Positions 8,011-16,502 of a stretch of 64,000 nucleotides of DNA are shown here, piece after piece. The stretch lies in contig CAVIJT010000012.1 in the NCBI GenBank assembly GCA_963643465.1, forward strand, positions 1-64,000, read 5' to 3'. A program made the position numbers and the translations under genes. Within the stretch, counting starts at the first letter, position 1. Each line of letters starts with the position of its first letter. Origin of the DNA: CAG-411 sp963643465. GTDB taxonomy: Bacteria; Bacillota; Clostridia; Lachnospirales; Lachnospiraceae. The notes under the pieces are model-generated. The model saw only the letters and a program-made list of their open reading frames with translations. It was not told where the DNA came from and did not search any database.

Positions 8011-8829
8011 ATGAATACATGGAGACGGTATGCCCGATTATACCGTGTGCAGATTGCACAGTTTTTTAAGACAATTGTACAGTCTAAAGTAGATTTTTTA
8101 TTGGGACTGTTTGGATTTTTCTTTTCAGAAATTACGGGAATTTTATTTTTGTATTTGGTATTTGAGCAGATTCCAAATTTGCAGGGATGGACATTAGAGC
8201 AACTTATTTTTATTTATGGATTTGCACAGATACCAAGAGGAATCGATCATTTGCTGACAGATAATATTTGGATGATTTCTTGGAGAATGGTAATCAATGG
8301 AGACTTTGATCGATATATGCTGCGACCTATGAATTTATTGTTTCAGGTAATTAGTGAAAAGTTACAGCCGGATGCCTTAGGGGAACTTTTGGTTGGAACC
8401 CTTTTGGTAGGACGCGCCATTGCAAAAGGCATAGTTGTAGTAGATGGTGTACATATTTTGTTGTTTTTCTTGTCTATTTTGGCGGGAGCGTTGATTTATA
8501 CTGCCATTAAACTGTTGTTTGCTTCTTTTGCATTTTGGGTGAAAATGAGTGGACCATTTGTGCAGGTGGCTTATAATATGGCAGATTTTGCAAAATATCC
8601 TACGGAGATTTATGCAAAAGGGGTACGTTTTATTATTACATGGATAGTCCCTTTTGCCTTTGTTGCCTATTTGCCGGCAAGTTATTTTCTGGGAAAGGAA
8701 ATGTTTTTTGAAGGCATGAATGGAGCAGGTTTGATAGGGATGGAATGGGGCATTGCGGTTTTATTTATGCTTCTTGGATATGGGGTATTTCAAAAAGGAA
8801 CTCAAATTTATGAGAGTGCAGGGAATTAA
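8011..8829 (+). CDS. ABC-2 exporter permease, second subunit (COG3694 type)
   Basis: A 272-aa membrane protein, about six segments, paralogous in layout to the preceding permease and the same length. The motif MVINGDFDRYMLRPMNLLF parallels the 'I.G..D..L.KP' element of its partner. The ATG at 8011 is preceded by AAGGGGG at good spacing. An in-frame TTG at 7981 lies inside the previous gene and is not favoured. Third gene of the exporter operon. No clear terminator follows. Confidence 0.85.
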   Translation: MNTWRRYARLYRVQIAQFFKTIVQSKVDFLLGLFGFFFSEITGILFLYLVFEQIPNLQGWTLEQLIFIYGFAQIPRGIDHLLTDNIWMISWRMVINGDFDRYMLRPMNLLFQVISEKLQPDALGELLVGTLLVGRAIAKGIVVVDGVHILLFFLSILAGALIYTAIKLLFASFAFWVKMSGPFVQVAYNMADFAKYPTEIYAKGVRFIITWIVPFAFVAYLPASYFLGKEMFFEGMNGAGLIGMEWGIAVLFMLLGYGVFQKGTQIYESAGN

Positions 8830-8898
8830 AAATGACATTTTCTGTTCTTTTTGGTGGAAATTTGCCCATTTCTATGGTAAACTGTCGAAGGAGTATTT

Positions 8899-8940
8899 AT
8901 GTTAGAATTAAAAAAGGGCACCTGTTTAGGGGATAAATAG
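8899..8940 (+). CDS. possible 13-aa leader peptide before pssA
   Basis: GAAGGAG, five nt, ATG and 13 codons (MLELKKGTCLGDK) then TAG, ending 20 bp before the pssA start. The initiation signals are textbook but the product is tiny, and no attenuator hairpin is visible around it. It could be chance, a remnant, or a coupling peptide. Confidence 0.3.
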   Translation: MLELKKGTCLGDK

Positions 8941-8960
8941 ATGCTAAAGGAGTATTACAA

Positions 8961-9605
8961 ATGAAAGAAAAAGAGAAAAAAGGTTTATTGGGATTTTATA
9001 ACTATACAGTTGTATTGACGTATATTGGAATGGTGATTGGCTGTTGTGGTATTATGTTTGCTATGGAAGGCAGTTGCCATCAGGCATTGTTTTGTCTAAT
9101 GATAGCAGGACTTTGTGATATGTTTGACGGAACGGTAGCTTCTACCAAGAAGGATAGAACTAAAGATGAGAAGATGTTTGGTATTCAGATTGATTCTTTA
9201 AGTGATTTGCTTTGCTTTGGCATGTTGCCAGCATGTATCGTTTATAGTATGAATACAGGATCTCATTGGTTTCTTGTGATTCCATGCTTTTTTGTATTAT
9301 GTGGTTTAATTCGATTGGCATATTTTAATGTAGATGAAGCAAACAGACAGGGAAAGACAAGTGAGGGAAGACAGTATTATCAAGGGCTGCCAATTACTTC
9401 TTCTGCGCTGTTATTGCCAGCAGTATTTGAACTATGCGTGTATTTTAATTTTCCAATGTTTTATGTGGGAATGGGAGCATTGTTCCTTATTGGAATTGCC
9501 TATATTCTTCCATTCCGGTTGAAAAAGATACATATATGTGGAAAGATTGTTATGATTGTACTTGGAATTGTGGAATTTGTTCTTCTTTTAAAAGGGGTGA
9601 TCTAA
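8961..9605 (+). CDS. pssA: CDP-diacylglycerol-serine O-phosphatidyltransferase
   Basis: A 214-aa membrane enzyme that joins CDP-diacylglycerol and serine to give phosphatidylserine. The CDP-alcohol phosphotransferase signature reads DMFDGTVAS, then GIQIDSLSD, which supplies the four metal-binding aspartates. The Arg usual in the 'DG..AR' part is Ser here, and the spacing to the Gly is widened by a lysine-rich insert. About six membrane segments follow the usual pattern. The stop overlaps the next ATG (TAATG), so it is coupled to phosphatidylserine decarboxylase, which uses its product. AAAGGAG precedes the start. Confidence 0.88.
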   Translation: MKEKEKKGLLGFYNYTVVLTYIGMVIGCCGIMFAMEGSCHQALFCLMIAGLCDMFDGTVASTKKDRTKDEKMFGIQIDSLSDLLCFGMLPACIVYSMNTGSHWFLVIPCFFVLCGLIRLAYFNVDEANRQGKTSEGRQYYQGLPITSSALLLPAVFELCVYFNFPMFYVGMGALFLIGIAYILPFRLKKIHICGKIVMIVLGIVEFVLLLKGVI

Positions 9606-10429
9606 TGAAAAAGCGAACATTTGTAGAATGGCTATATGACACAAAGTCTGGTCGCGTATGCCTAAAAATATTATTGTATTCAGGTGCATTGAAACTTGGA
9701 GAAATGTTTGTTCGCTCACCGCTTTCCAAACCACTTATCAGTTCTTATATTCAAAAGAATCAAATTGATATGAGGGCATATAAAGGCCAGCAATTTCGCA
9801 CATTTCAGGAGTTCTTTTCCCGAAAGAGAAAGGATATTCCAGTGGACATGGAGAAAGAGCATTTGATTAGTCCATGCGATGGATATTTGAGTGCCTATCC
9901 CATTCGGGAAAACAGTCGTTTTTTTATAAAAGGTTCGTGGTATAAAGTAAGAGATTTGGTTACCAATCCAAGAGAAGCAAGTGCCTTTCAGGGGGGACAG
10001 TGTGTTATTGTGCGCCTTTGCGCAGATGACTATCATCATTATTGCTATATAGATGATGGATTTCAAAGAGAGAATCATTTTGTAAAAGGACTGTTACATA
10101 GTGTACAGCCAGTTGCATGTGAGAATGAACCTGTGTATCGTCTGAATCGAAGAATGTGGAATATTCTGGAAACAAAAAACTTTGGAAAAGTAGCACAGAT
10201 TGAAATTGGAGCATTGTTAGTTGGCGGTATGGTCAATGTAGGACAAAATGTACCTATGCGAAAGGGAAGAGATATGGGACATTTTGAACTGATTGGTTCT
10301 ACCATTGTTTTGTTGTTTGAGAAAGACGCAATTGAATTATTACCAGAGGTAAAAAAAGCAATTGCTGGAGATAAGGAAATGAGAGTGTTACAGGGACAGT
10401 ATATCGGAAACCGAAAAGCGGCAGAATAA
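9605..10429 (+). CDS. psd: phosphatidylserine decarboxylase proenzyme
   Basis: A 274-aa pyruvoyl enzyme making phosphatidylethanolamine from phosphatidylserine. The self-cleavage motif is IGST (in GHFELIGSTIVLLFEK) near the C-terminus, where the Ser becomes the pyruvoyl group of the alpha subunit. DYHHYCYIDDG in the middle carries the conserved His, and the YKGQQFRTFQEFFSRK region is typical of the family. The ATG overlaps the pssA stop, with AAAAGGGGTG just upstream. An in-frame start at 9536 lies deep in pssA and is rejected. With pssA it provides the PE branch of phospholipid synthesis. Confidence 0.9.
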   Translation: MKKRTFVEWLYDTKSGRVCLKILLYSGALKLGEMFVRSPLSKPLISSYIQKNQIDMRAYKGQQFRTFQEFFSRKRKDIPVDMEKEHLISPCDGYLSAYPIRENSRFFIKGSWYKVRDLVTNPREASAFQGGQCVIVRLCADDYHHYCYIDDGFQRENHFVKGLLHSVQPVACENEPVYRLNRRMWNILETKNFGKVAQIEIGALLVGGMVNVGQNVPMRKGRDMGHFELIGSTIVLLFEKDAIELLPEVKKAIAGDKEMRVLQGQYIGNRKAAE

Positions 10430-10459
10430 TTGTAAGAAATAGAGGAGATAAAAAATAAG

Positions 10460-11104
10460 ATGAAGGATTTTATTAATCGGATTTTGCCTAGTTATAACAG
10501 AATCCCATTGGTGTTTACGCTTGCACTAAATTGTTTTGTTTATTGGGGAGCAAGAGCCATTGCAGGAGAATGGTATCACCATAATATTGAGACAAGTTGG
10601 GACCAAGCTATTCCTTTAGTAGAGTGGACGGTAGTAATTTACTTTTTATGTTATATCTTTTGGGTAGTAAATTATATGATTGGTTCATCTATGGGAAAAG
10701 TGCAGTGTTATCGCTTTTTGATGGCAGATTGGATTGGAAAAGTAGTATGTTTTTTTTGCTATGTTCTATATCCAACAACAAATACCAGACCAGAGATTAT
10801 AGGGGATGGAATTTTTTCTCAAGCTATGCGGTATTTGTATGAAACAGATGCGGCAGATAATTTGTTTCCGTCCATCCATTGCTTTGTTAGCTGGATTTGC
10901 TATATAGGAGTTCGTGGAAATAAAAATATTCCACGTTGGTATCGTATTTTTTCCTGCTTGGCGGCTATTGCAGTATTTATATCAACCCTTACCACAAAGC
11001 AGCATGTAATCTATGATGTAGTTGCAGCAGTGCTTTTGGCAGAGGTAGGTTATATACTGTCTGGAAAGATTGTAAAAAAACTTCCTCTGGAAAAGGAAAA
11101 ATAA
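10460..11104 (+). CDS. PAP2-family membrane phosphatase or phosphotransferase
   Basis: A 214-aa protein with about six membrane segments. The catalytic motifs of type 2 phosphatidic acid phosphatases are visible: NLFPSIHCFVSW (PSxH) and KQHVIYDVVAA (H-x3-D). The KxxxxxxRP motif is not obvious, though NTRPEI could supply part of it. It may dephosphorylate phosphatidic acid, PGP or an isoprenoid phosphate, or transfer head groups. The position 30 bp after psd and before a terminator ties it to the phospholipid operon. Confidence 0.78.
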   Translation: MKDFINRILPSYNRIPLVFTLALNCFVYWGARAIAGEWYHHNIETSWDQAIPLVEWTVVIYFLCYIFWVVNYMIGSSMGKVQCYRFLMADWIGKVVCFFCYVLYPTTNTRPEIIGDGIFSQAMRYLYETDAADNLFPSIHCFVSWICYIGVRGNKNIPRWYRIFSCLAAIAVFISTLTTKQHVIYDVVAAVLLAEVGYILSGKIVKKLPLEKEK

Positions 11105-11115
11105 AAAAAGAATTT

Positions 11116-11144
11116 GGAGTTCCCAGAGTGGAACTCCTTTTTTT
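11116..11144 (+). terminator. terminator of the phospholipid operon
   Basis: GGAGTTCC (11116-11123) and GGAACTCC (11130-11137) form a perfect 8-bp stem with a 6-nt loop, followed by seven T residues. Confidence 0.88.
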
Positions 11145-11214
11145 ATGTCAGTAGTTGAATGGGTTTTGCATATGAATTTTAGAAGTAAAAAAAATAGGAA
11201 GGAGAAAAATAAAA

Positions 11215-11835
11215 ATGGCATATTTTCCAATGTTTGTGGATATGAAGAATCAGAATTGTCTTGTTGTGGGAGGAGGATTGGTGGCTCTTCGTAAGGCTCG
11301 TATGATGATAGAGTTTGAGGCAAAAGTGCGTGTGATTGCACCTATCATTGCAAAAGAGTTATATGATGTAAAAGATATTTTGGTGGAAGAACGTGAATTT
11401 TCTTTTTGTGATTTAGACGGGCAGCATATGGTGATTGCAGCTACCAATTTGGTAGAATTAAATGAAGAGATTGCTGTGGCATGTAAGAAAAGAGGAATTC
11501 CAGTTAATGTGGTAAATCGTCCGGAGGTAGGAAGTTTTATTTTCCCTGCATATGAAAAGACAGGAAGTGTGGTGGCAGCATTTTCAAGTGGAGGAAAAAA
11601 TCCAGCCATTACCCAATATTTGAAGAGAAAAATGAAACCGTGGATGACAGAAGAACTTTCCAAACAGGCAGAATATCTGGGCTCCGTTCGTCCAAAAGTA
11701 AAACAGCAGATTGAGGACAACGGAAAGCGAAAAATGGCTTATGAGAGGTTACTTGGTTTTTGTCAGAAAAAGAATCGTTTTCCAAAAGAGGAAGAATTTT
11801 TGCAGATTTTAGGTGAGGTTGAAAAGAAAGAGTAA
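11215..11835 (+). CDS. precorrin-2 dehydrogenase / siroheme synthase N-terminal-like
   Basis: A 206-aa NAD-dependent dehydrogenase converting precorrin-2 to sirohydrochlorin, like Met8p, SirC and the CysG N-terminal part. It opens with MAYFPMFVDMKNQNCLVVGG, where VVGGG-L-A..KA is the dinucleotide-binding turn. Then follow MVIAATN and NVVNRPEVGSFIFPA, the conserved active-site stretch. The C-terminal ~90 residues are the short helical domain. It opens the tetrapyrrole cluster, 40 bp before CbiK. AGGAAGGAG precedes the ATG. It might also insert metal, but the next gene likely does that. Confidence 0.85.
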   Translation: MAYFPMFVDMKNQNCLVVGGGLVALRKARMMIEFEAKVRVIAPIIAKELYDVKDILVEEREFSFCDLDGQHMVIAATNLVELNEEIAVACKKRGIPVNVVNRPEVGSFIFPAYEKTGSVVAAFSSGGKNPAITQYLKRKMKPWMTEELSKQAEYLGSVRPKVKQQIEDNGKRKMAYERLLGFCQKKNRFPKEEEFLQILGEVEKKE

Positions 11836-11874
11836 AAAGGTCATAAAATAATTACGGTAAAAGGAGGCTCTTTC

Positions 11875-12642
11875 ATGACAGCAAAGGCGATTTTAGTTGT
11901 GAGTGTTGGAACCAGTTATAAAGAAGCCAGAGAGAAAACGATTACAGTCATAGAGAATCGTCTGCAAGATGCCTTTAGAGAATACAAGGTGTATGGGGCC
12001 GTTACCAGTAAGAGGATTAAGAGGAAACTAGAAGGGGAAGGCGTTTTCCTGTTTGATATAAAAGAAGCATTGGAACAAATGCTTTTCGATGGAATAAAAG
12101 AATTAATAGTTCAGCCCATTTATATTACAAAGGGCGTGGAATATGATTGGATGCTAGAGGAGTTACAGCCGTATTTAGATAAATTTGAGGCAGTAAGGTA
12201 TGGACACCCTTTGCTTACCAGTAAAGCGGATTACAGGGAATTGGCAACGATTATTCACACTGTCTATCCTGTAGAAGAAGATGAGATACTGGTTTTGATG
12301 GGGCATGGCTCAGAAGGACATAGGAATACCGTGTACTCTGTTTTCCAATGTGTGTTAGGTCAGATGGCTTATGACAATATACTGGTAGGTATCATGAAAG
12401 GATATCCTACATTTTCAGAGGTGAAAAAACAACTGAAACAAAAAGGGGTTAAAAAAGTTTGTTTGGCTCCGATGATGCTTGTAGCTGGCAAACATGTCAA
12501 TAAAGATATGATAGGAGCAAAAGATTCTTGGAAAGCAGAGCTGGAACAAGAAGGATATCAGGTAAGATATGATAGGAAAGGGCTTTTAGAACTTTTTTTG
12601 GTACAAAATATGTTTATTCGACATGTTAGACAGACTTTTTGA
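11875..12642 (+). CDS. cbiK: sirohydrochlorin cobaltochelatase
   Basis: A 255-aa class II chelatase of the anaerobic cobalamin pathway. The N-terminal KAILVVSVGTSYKEAREKTI is a CbiK hallmark. The metal-binding His is in LVLMGHGSEGHRNTVY, and a second conserved His is in MMLVAGKHVNKDM. It inserts Co2+ (possibly Fe2+ or Ni2+) into sirohydrochlorin made by the preceding gene's product. No signal peptide is seen, so it is cytoplasmic rather than a CbiK-P periplasmic type. AGGAGG precedes the ATG. A 100-bp gap with a GTTTAC/GTAAAC inverted repeat (12671-12692) separates it from hemA. Confidence 0.88.
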   Translation: MTAKAILVVSVGTSYKEAREKTITVIENRLQDAFREYKVYGAVTSKRIKRKLEGEGVFLFDIKEALEQMLFDGIKELIVQPIYITKGVEYDWMLEELQPYLDKFEAVRYGHPLLTSKADYRELATIIHTVYPVEEDEILVLMGHGSEGHRNTVYSVFQCVLGQMAYDNILVGIMKGYPTFSEVKKQLKQKGVKKVCLAPMMLVAGKHVNKDMIGAKDSWKAELEQEGYQVRYDRKGLLELFLVQNMFIRHVRQTF

Positions 12643-12742
12643 GGGGTATACTTATAGCAGGAAGCATGGTACGTTTACTTTGGAAATTGTAAACACAAAT
12701 GTAGCCTAGGATGGAAAGCGTGAGAAAAATTGAGGTGGCAGA

Positions 12743-13978
12743 ATGCAGGTGCAAATGATAGGAATTGATTATGAAAAAGCAGATTTAGATACCAGATCTT
12801 TGTTTGCGTTTCAGCAACGTGCCTCTGTGGAAGGCATGATTTATTTAAAAGAGACATATCAGTTAAGTGGTGTGGTAATTTTATCTACCTGCAATCGTAC
12901 AGAAGTATATATTAGCGCGAAAGAAGAACGAAAAGATTTGTTGGATATGATTTGTTCCTTAAAAGGCATTTCTCCAGAAACATATCGTAGTATAGTGGTG
13001 GAGAGAAGGGGACAGGAGGCTGTGCATCATTTGTTTCAATTAGCTTGCGGAATGAAATCCAAAGTGTTTGGAGAAGATCAGATTATTACGCAAGTAAAAA
13101 TGGCATTAACTAGCGCAAGAGAAGCAAAAACCACGGATGGCAACTTAGAAAATATATTTCAAGCTGCTATTACTGGGGCAAAAAAAGTGAAATCTACAGT
13201 ACACTTGACAGCCGTAGAAACTTCCGTCATTGAACAGATGAAAGCGGCACTTTATAAGGAAAAACAGTGTCTTTTGGGAACGAAATGCTTAGTGATCGGA
13301 AATGGGGAAATCGGAAGATTGGCGGCAGCCTCTATGGTACAGGAGGGCGCAAAAGTGACTGTCACAGTGCGAAATTACAAAACAAGACAAGTGGAGATTC
13401 CAAAGGACTGCAAAGTGTTGGATTACGCAGATCGATATGCACATTTGCAGGAATTTGACATTATCATTAGTGGCACCACCAGTCCCCATCATACGATAAA
13501 ATATGAAGATTGTGCCAATTTATTAAAAGACGGAAAGCATCGTTATTTGATCGATTTGGCAGTACCAAGAGATATTTCCAGTAAATTTCGTGAGGAAGAA
13601 TATGTAACTACTTATGATATTGACAGTCTTGGCGGCGTATCAAAAGCGGCACAGGACAACTATGCGTGGAAAGCTGCTATGGAAATTATCAGGGAACAGG
13701 AAGAAAAACTTTATGCCAAAAAAGAAATGCAGGAGTATGTAGAATTGGTACAAGATATTGGTCACATGGGAGCAGATGTGTCCTATAAACGTATGAAGAA
13801 AAAAATAAATCAGATGTTACAAGAAGAGCAGCGCCAGTCTGTAGAAGAGCAGATTCGGATAGGAACGAAAAAGACTATGACTTCTTTATTGTTTGATATG
13901 AGAAAATACATGGAGGAGGACCAGTGGGAGCTGTGTCTTTCGGCTATGCGGCAGGTATTAGAAGAGCAGAATTTTTAA
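12743..13978 (+). CDS. hemA: glutamyl-tRNA reductase
   Basis: A 411-aa enzyme reducing glutamyl-tRNA to glutamate-1-semialdehyde, the first committed step of the C5 route. The catalytic Cys is in VILSTCNRTEVYI. KVFGEDQIITQVK is the conserved substrate region, LVIGNGEIGRLAAASM the NADPH-binding turn, and the C-terminal ~100 residues the helical dimerisation domain (QIRIGTKKTMTSLLF). GAGGTGG precedes the ATG by 6 nt. It heads the hemA-hemC-cobA/hemD-hemB-hemL run. Confidence 0.93.
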   Translation: MQVQMIGIDYEKADLDTRSLFAFQQRASVEGMIYLKETYQLSGVVILSTCNRTEVYISAKEERKDLLDMICSLKGISPETYRSIVVERRGQEAVHHLFQLACGMKSKVFGEDQIITQVKMALTSAREAKTTDGNLENIFQAAITGAKKVKSTVHLTAVETSVIEQMKAALYKEKQCLLGTKCLVIGNGEIGRLAAASMVQEGAKVTVTVRNYKTRQVEIPKDCKVLDYADRYAHLQEFDIIISGTTSPHHTIKYEDCANLLKDGKHRYLIDLAVPRDISSKFREEEYVTTYDIDSLGGVSKAAQDNYAWKAAMEIIREQEEKLYAKKEMQEYVELVQDIGHMGADVSYKRMKKKINQMLQEEQRQSVEEQIRIGTKKTMTSLLFDMRKYMEEDQWELCLSAMRQVLEEQNF

Positions 13979-14047
13979 GAGAGTAATTAGGAAACGGAAA
14001 CTACGAAAATGAAAGATTATCAATGTTAGAGTAGAGGTGTTGGATGG

Positions 14048-14941
14048 ATGAAGAAAATTGTACGGGTAGGAAGTAGGGATAGTAAGCTGGCGGTGAGACA
14101 GACTTTGCTTGCCTTGGAGGGGGTAAAGGAGGTACATCCGGAAATTCAGTTTGAACTGGTAACTATGAAAACGACTGGTGACAAAATTTTAGATCGAAAT
14201 CTGGATCAAATTGGAGGAAAAGGATTATTTGTAAAAGAGCTGGATAAAGCTTTATTAGAGGGACAGGTGGATATTACCGTACATAGTTTAAAGGATCTGC
14301 CAATAGAAATTTCTGAGGAATTGCCTCTTATTGGGTATTCTAAGCGAGCCGATGCAAGAGATGTGCTTTTGGTAAAAAAAGGAAAAGAACAGGACTTTTT
14401 TCAGGGGTGTATTGGAACTTCCAGTCAAAGAAGAATGGAACAATTGAAAAAACTATATCCCAATGCCACTTTTCGGGGAATTCGGGGAAATGTACAGACC
14501 CGATTAAGAAAGTTAGAAGAAGAAGACTATACGGCTACTGTTCTTGCAAAAGCAGGGTTGGATCGTCTTGGTATGGGAGATTGTATTGCAAAAATCTTTT
14601 CGGTAGAGGAAATGCTTCCTGCTGCAGGACAAGGAATTCTAGCATTTCAGGGCCGAAAAGGGGAAGACTATTCTTATTTGGATTGTGTTTGCGATATCGA
14701 TTCTTTTTATGCAGCAACAGCAGAGCGAAGTTTTGTGAAATATTTAGATGGAGGATGTAGTTCTCCTGTTGGAGCTTATGCTACGGTAAATGGAGAAAAT
14801 CTTTCCCTTCGTGGTTTGTATTATCATGAACCGGCAAAAGACTTCTCTGTAGGAGTAAAGGAAGGAAATGTGAGAGATGCGGCACAAATTGGAATTGCGT
14901 TGGCACAGGAGTTAGCAGAGAGGTGGAAAGGTTTGATATAG
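14048..14941 (+). CDS. hemC: hydroxymethylbilane synthase (porphobilinogen deaminase)
   Basis: A 297-aa enzyme joining four porphobilinogens into hydroxymethylbilane. GSRDSKLAVRQT opens the protein; TVHSLKDLP, GTSSQRRMEQLK and FRGIRGNVQTRLRKL hold the conserved Asp and Arg residues of the active site. The dipyrromethane cofactor Cys is in LDGGCSSPVGAYA. Its TAG is immediately followed by the ATG of the next gene, so the two are coupled. GAGGTG lies upstream of the start. Confidence 0.94.
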   Translation: MKKIVRVGSRDSKLAVRQTLLALEGVKEVHPEIQFELVTMKTTGDKILDRNLDQIGGKGLFVKELDKALLEGQVDITVHSLKDLPIEISEELPLIGYSKRADARDVLLVKKGKEQDFFQGCIGTSSQRRMEQLKKLYPNATFRGIRGNVQTRLRKLEEEDYTATVLAKAGLDRLGMGDCIAKIFSVEEMLPAAGQGILAFQGRKGEDYSYLDCVCDIDSFYAATAERSFVKYLDGGCSSPVGAYATVNGENLSLRGLYYHEPAKDFSVGVKEGNVRDAAQIGIALAQELAERWKGLI

Positions 14942-16498
14942 ATGAAAGAAACAGTAGGAAAAGTTTGGCTGGTGGGGGCTGGGAACGGAGACCTTGGATT
15001 GATGACCCGAAAAGGCATGGAAGTGTTAAAAAAAGCAGAAGTGGTCGTATATGACGCCCTCATTAGTTTAGAACTTTTGGCATTGCTGCCAGAGGATGCA
15101 GAGCTTATTGATGCAGGAAAACGGGCAGACAATCATCTCATTCCTCAGGAGATAATCAATAAAATGTTATTGACGAAAGCAAAGGAAGGGAAACGGGTGG
15201 TCCGTTTAAAAGGGGGAGATCCCTTTGTCTTTGGCAGGGGAGGAGAAGAACTGGAGTTGTTGGCAAAGGAGCAAATTCCGTTTGAAGTAGTGCCTGGAAT
15301 TACCTCTTCCATTGCGGTACCTGCTTATAATGGAATTCCTGTGACACACAGGGAGTTTTCCTCTTCTTTTCATGTGGTTACTGGACACAAGAAGAAAAAT
15401 GGAGCGTTGGATATAAACTTTAAAGCCTTGGTAGAATTAAATGCCACTTTGGTATTTTTAATGGGAGTAGGAAATCTGGAAACAATTTGCAGCCGTTTGA
15501 TAGAAGAGGGAATGTGTCCGGACATGCCAGCGGCAATTTTAGAACGAGGAACTACCTGCCGACAAAAAAGGGTAGTGGCTACGGTTGAAACATTAAAAGA
15601 AAAAGCGGAGCAATCGAACATACAGAGTCCGGCAGTCATTGTAGTGGGAAAAGTGTGTTCCTTTGAAAAAAATTTTGCATGGTATGAAAAAAAGCCATTG
15701 TTTGGAACGCAAGTAGTTGTTACCAGACCAAAAGAGCGAAGCTCGCTTTTAGCAGACCCAATGCGCGAACTGGGGGCGCAAGTGATTGAGATGCCTACGA
15801 TTGATACAGTTCCTATTAGTCAGCTAGAAGAAACAGGAAAAGAAAGACTGTTTCAAACAATAAAGGAGATAAGCCAAAAGCGAGAAAAGGTGTGTATTGG
15901 ATTTACCAGTCCACAAGGAGTCAGACATTTCTTTTCCCAGATGCGTTTTTTTAGAATGGACATGCGTTCTCTTCTTTCTAATCCTAATGTATCCTTTGCA
16001 GTCATTGGACAAGGCACAAGAAAAGAGTTAGAATGTTATGGGATTTTTCCGGAATATATGCCGGAAGAATATTCTGGAAAGGCACTTGGAAAATTGTTGG
16101 CACAAAAACTAGAAAGAGATACCACATTGTATCTGTTTCGAGCAGAAAATGGTTCCAAAGAGTTGTTAAAGGAACTTGCTGGAAGTGTGAAAGTAAAGGA
16201 TATTCCAACTTATCGTACGATGTATGCGAAAGGGAGTCCAGTGATTGATAAGATTGCACAGGCATTTGTAGAGGAAGAAATAGACTATGTTACCTTTACC
16301 AGTGCCTCTACCGTAAAAGGGTTTGTAACCTGTTTTAAAATGGTAGATTTTACAAAAGTGCATGCCCTTTGTATTGGAGAACAGACTGCAAAAGAGGCTG
16401 CTGTTTATGGAATGAAAATTTCTATTGCGAAAGAGGCAACCATGGATAGTATGATTTCATTAGTATTGGAAGAAAGGAAAAGAAAGAGAGAGGGATAA
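14942..16498 (+). CDS. cobA-hemD: fused uroporphyrinogen-III methyltransferase / uroporphyrinogen-III synthase
   Basis: A 518-aa bifunctional protein. Residues 1 to about 245 are SUMT/CobA, which methylates uroporphyrinogen III to precorrin-2: VWLVGAGNGDLGLMTRKG, VVRLKGGDPFVFGRGGEE and VPGITSSIAVPAYNGIPVTH are its motifs. Residues from about 255 are HemD, which closes hydroxymethylbilane to uroporphyrinogen III (VVTRPKERSS opening, YVTFTSASTVKGF near the end). This fusion is common in Clostridia and channels product directly to the cobalamin/siroheme branch. It starts right after the hemC stop and ends 4 nt before hemB. Confidence 0.92.
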   Translation: MKETVGKVWLVGAGNGDLGLMTRKGMEVLKKAEVVVYDALISLELLALLPEDAELIDAGKRADNHLIPQEIINKMLLTKAKEGKRVVRLKGGDPFVFGRGGEELELLAKEQIPFEVVPGITSSIAVPAYNGIPVTHREFSSSFHVVTGHKKKNGALDINFKALVELNATLVFLMGVGNLETICSRLIEEGMCPDMPAAILERGTTCRQKRVVATVETLKEKAEQSNIQSPAVIVVGKVCSFEKNFAWYEKKPLFGTQVVVTRPKERSSLLADPMRELGAQVIEMPTIDTVPISQLEETGKERLFQTIKEISQKREKVCIGFTSPQGVRHFFSQMRFFRMDMRSLLSNPNVSFAVIGQGTRKELECYGIFPEYMPEEYSGKALGKLLAQKLERDTTLYLFRAENGSKELLKELAGSVKVKDIPTYRTMYAKGSPVIDKIAQAFVEEEIDYVTFTSASTVKGFVTCFKMVDFTKVHALCIGEQTAKEAAVYGMKISIAKEATMDSMISLVLEERKRKREG

Positions 16499-16502
16499 GC
16501 CA

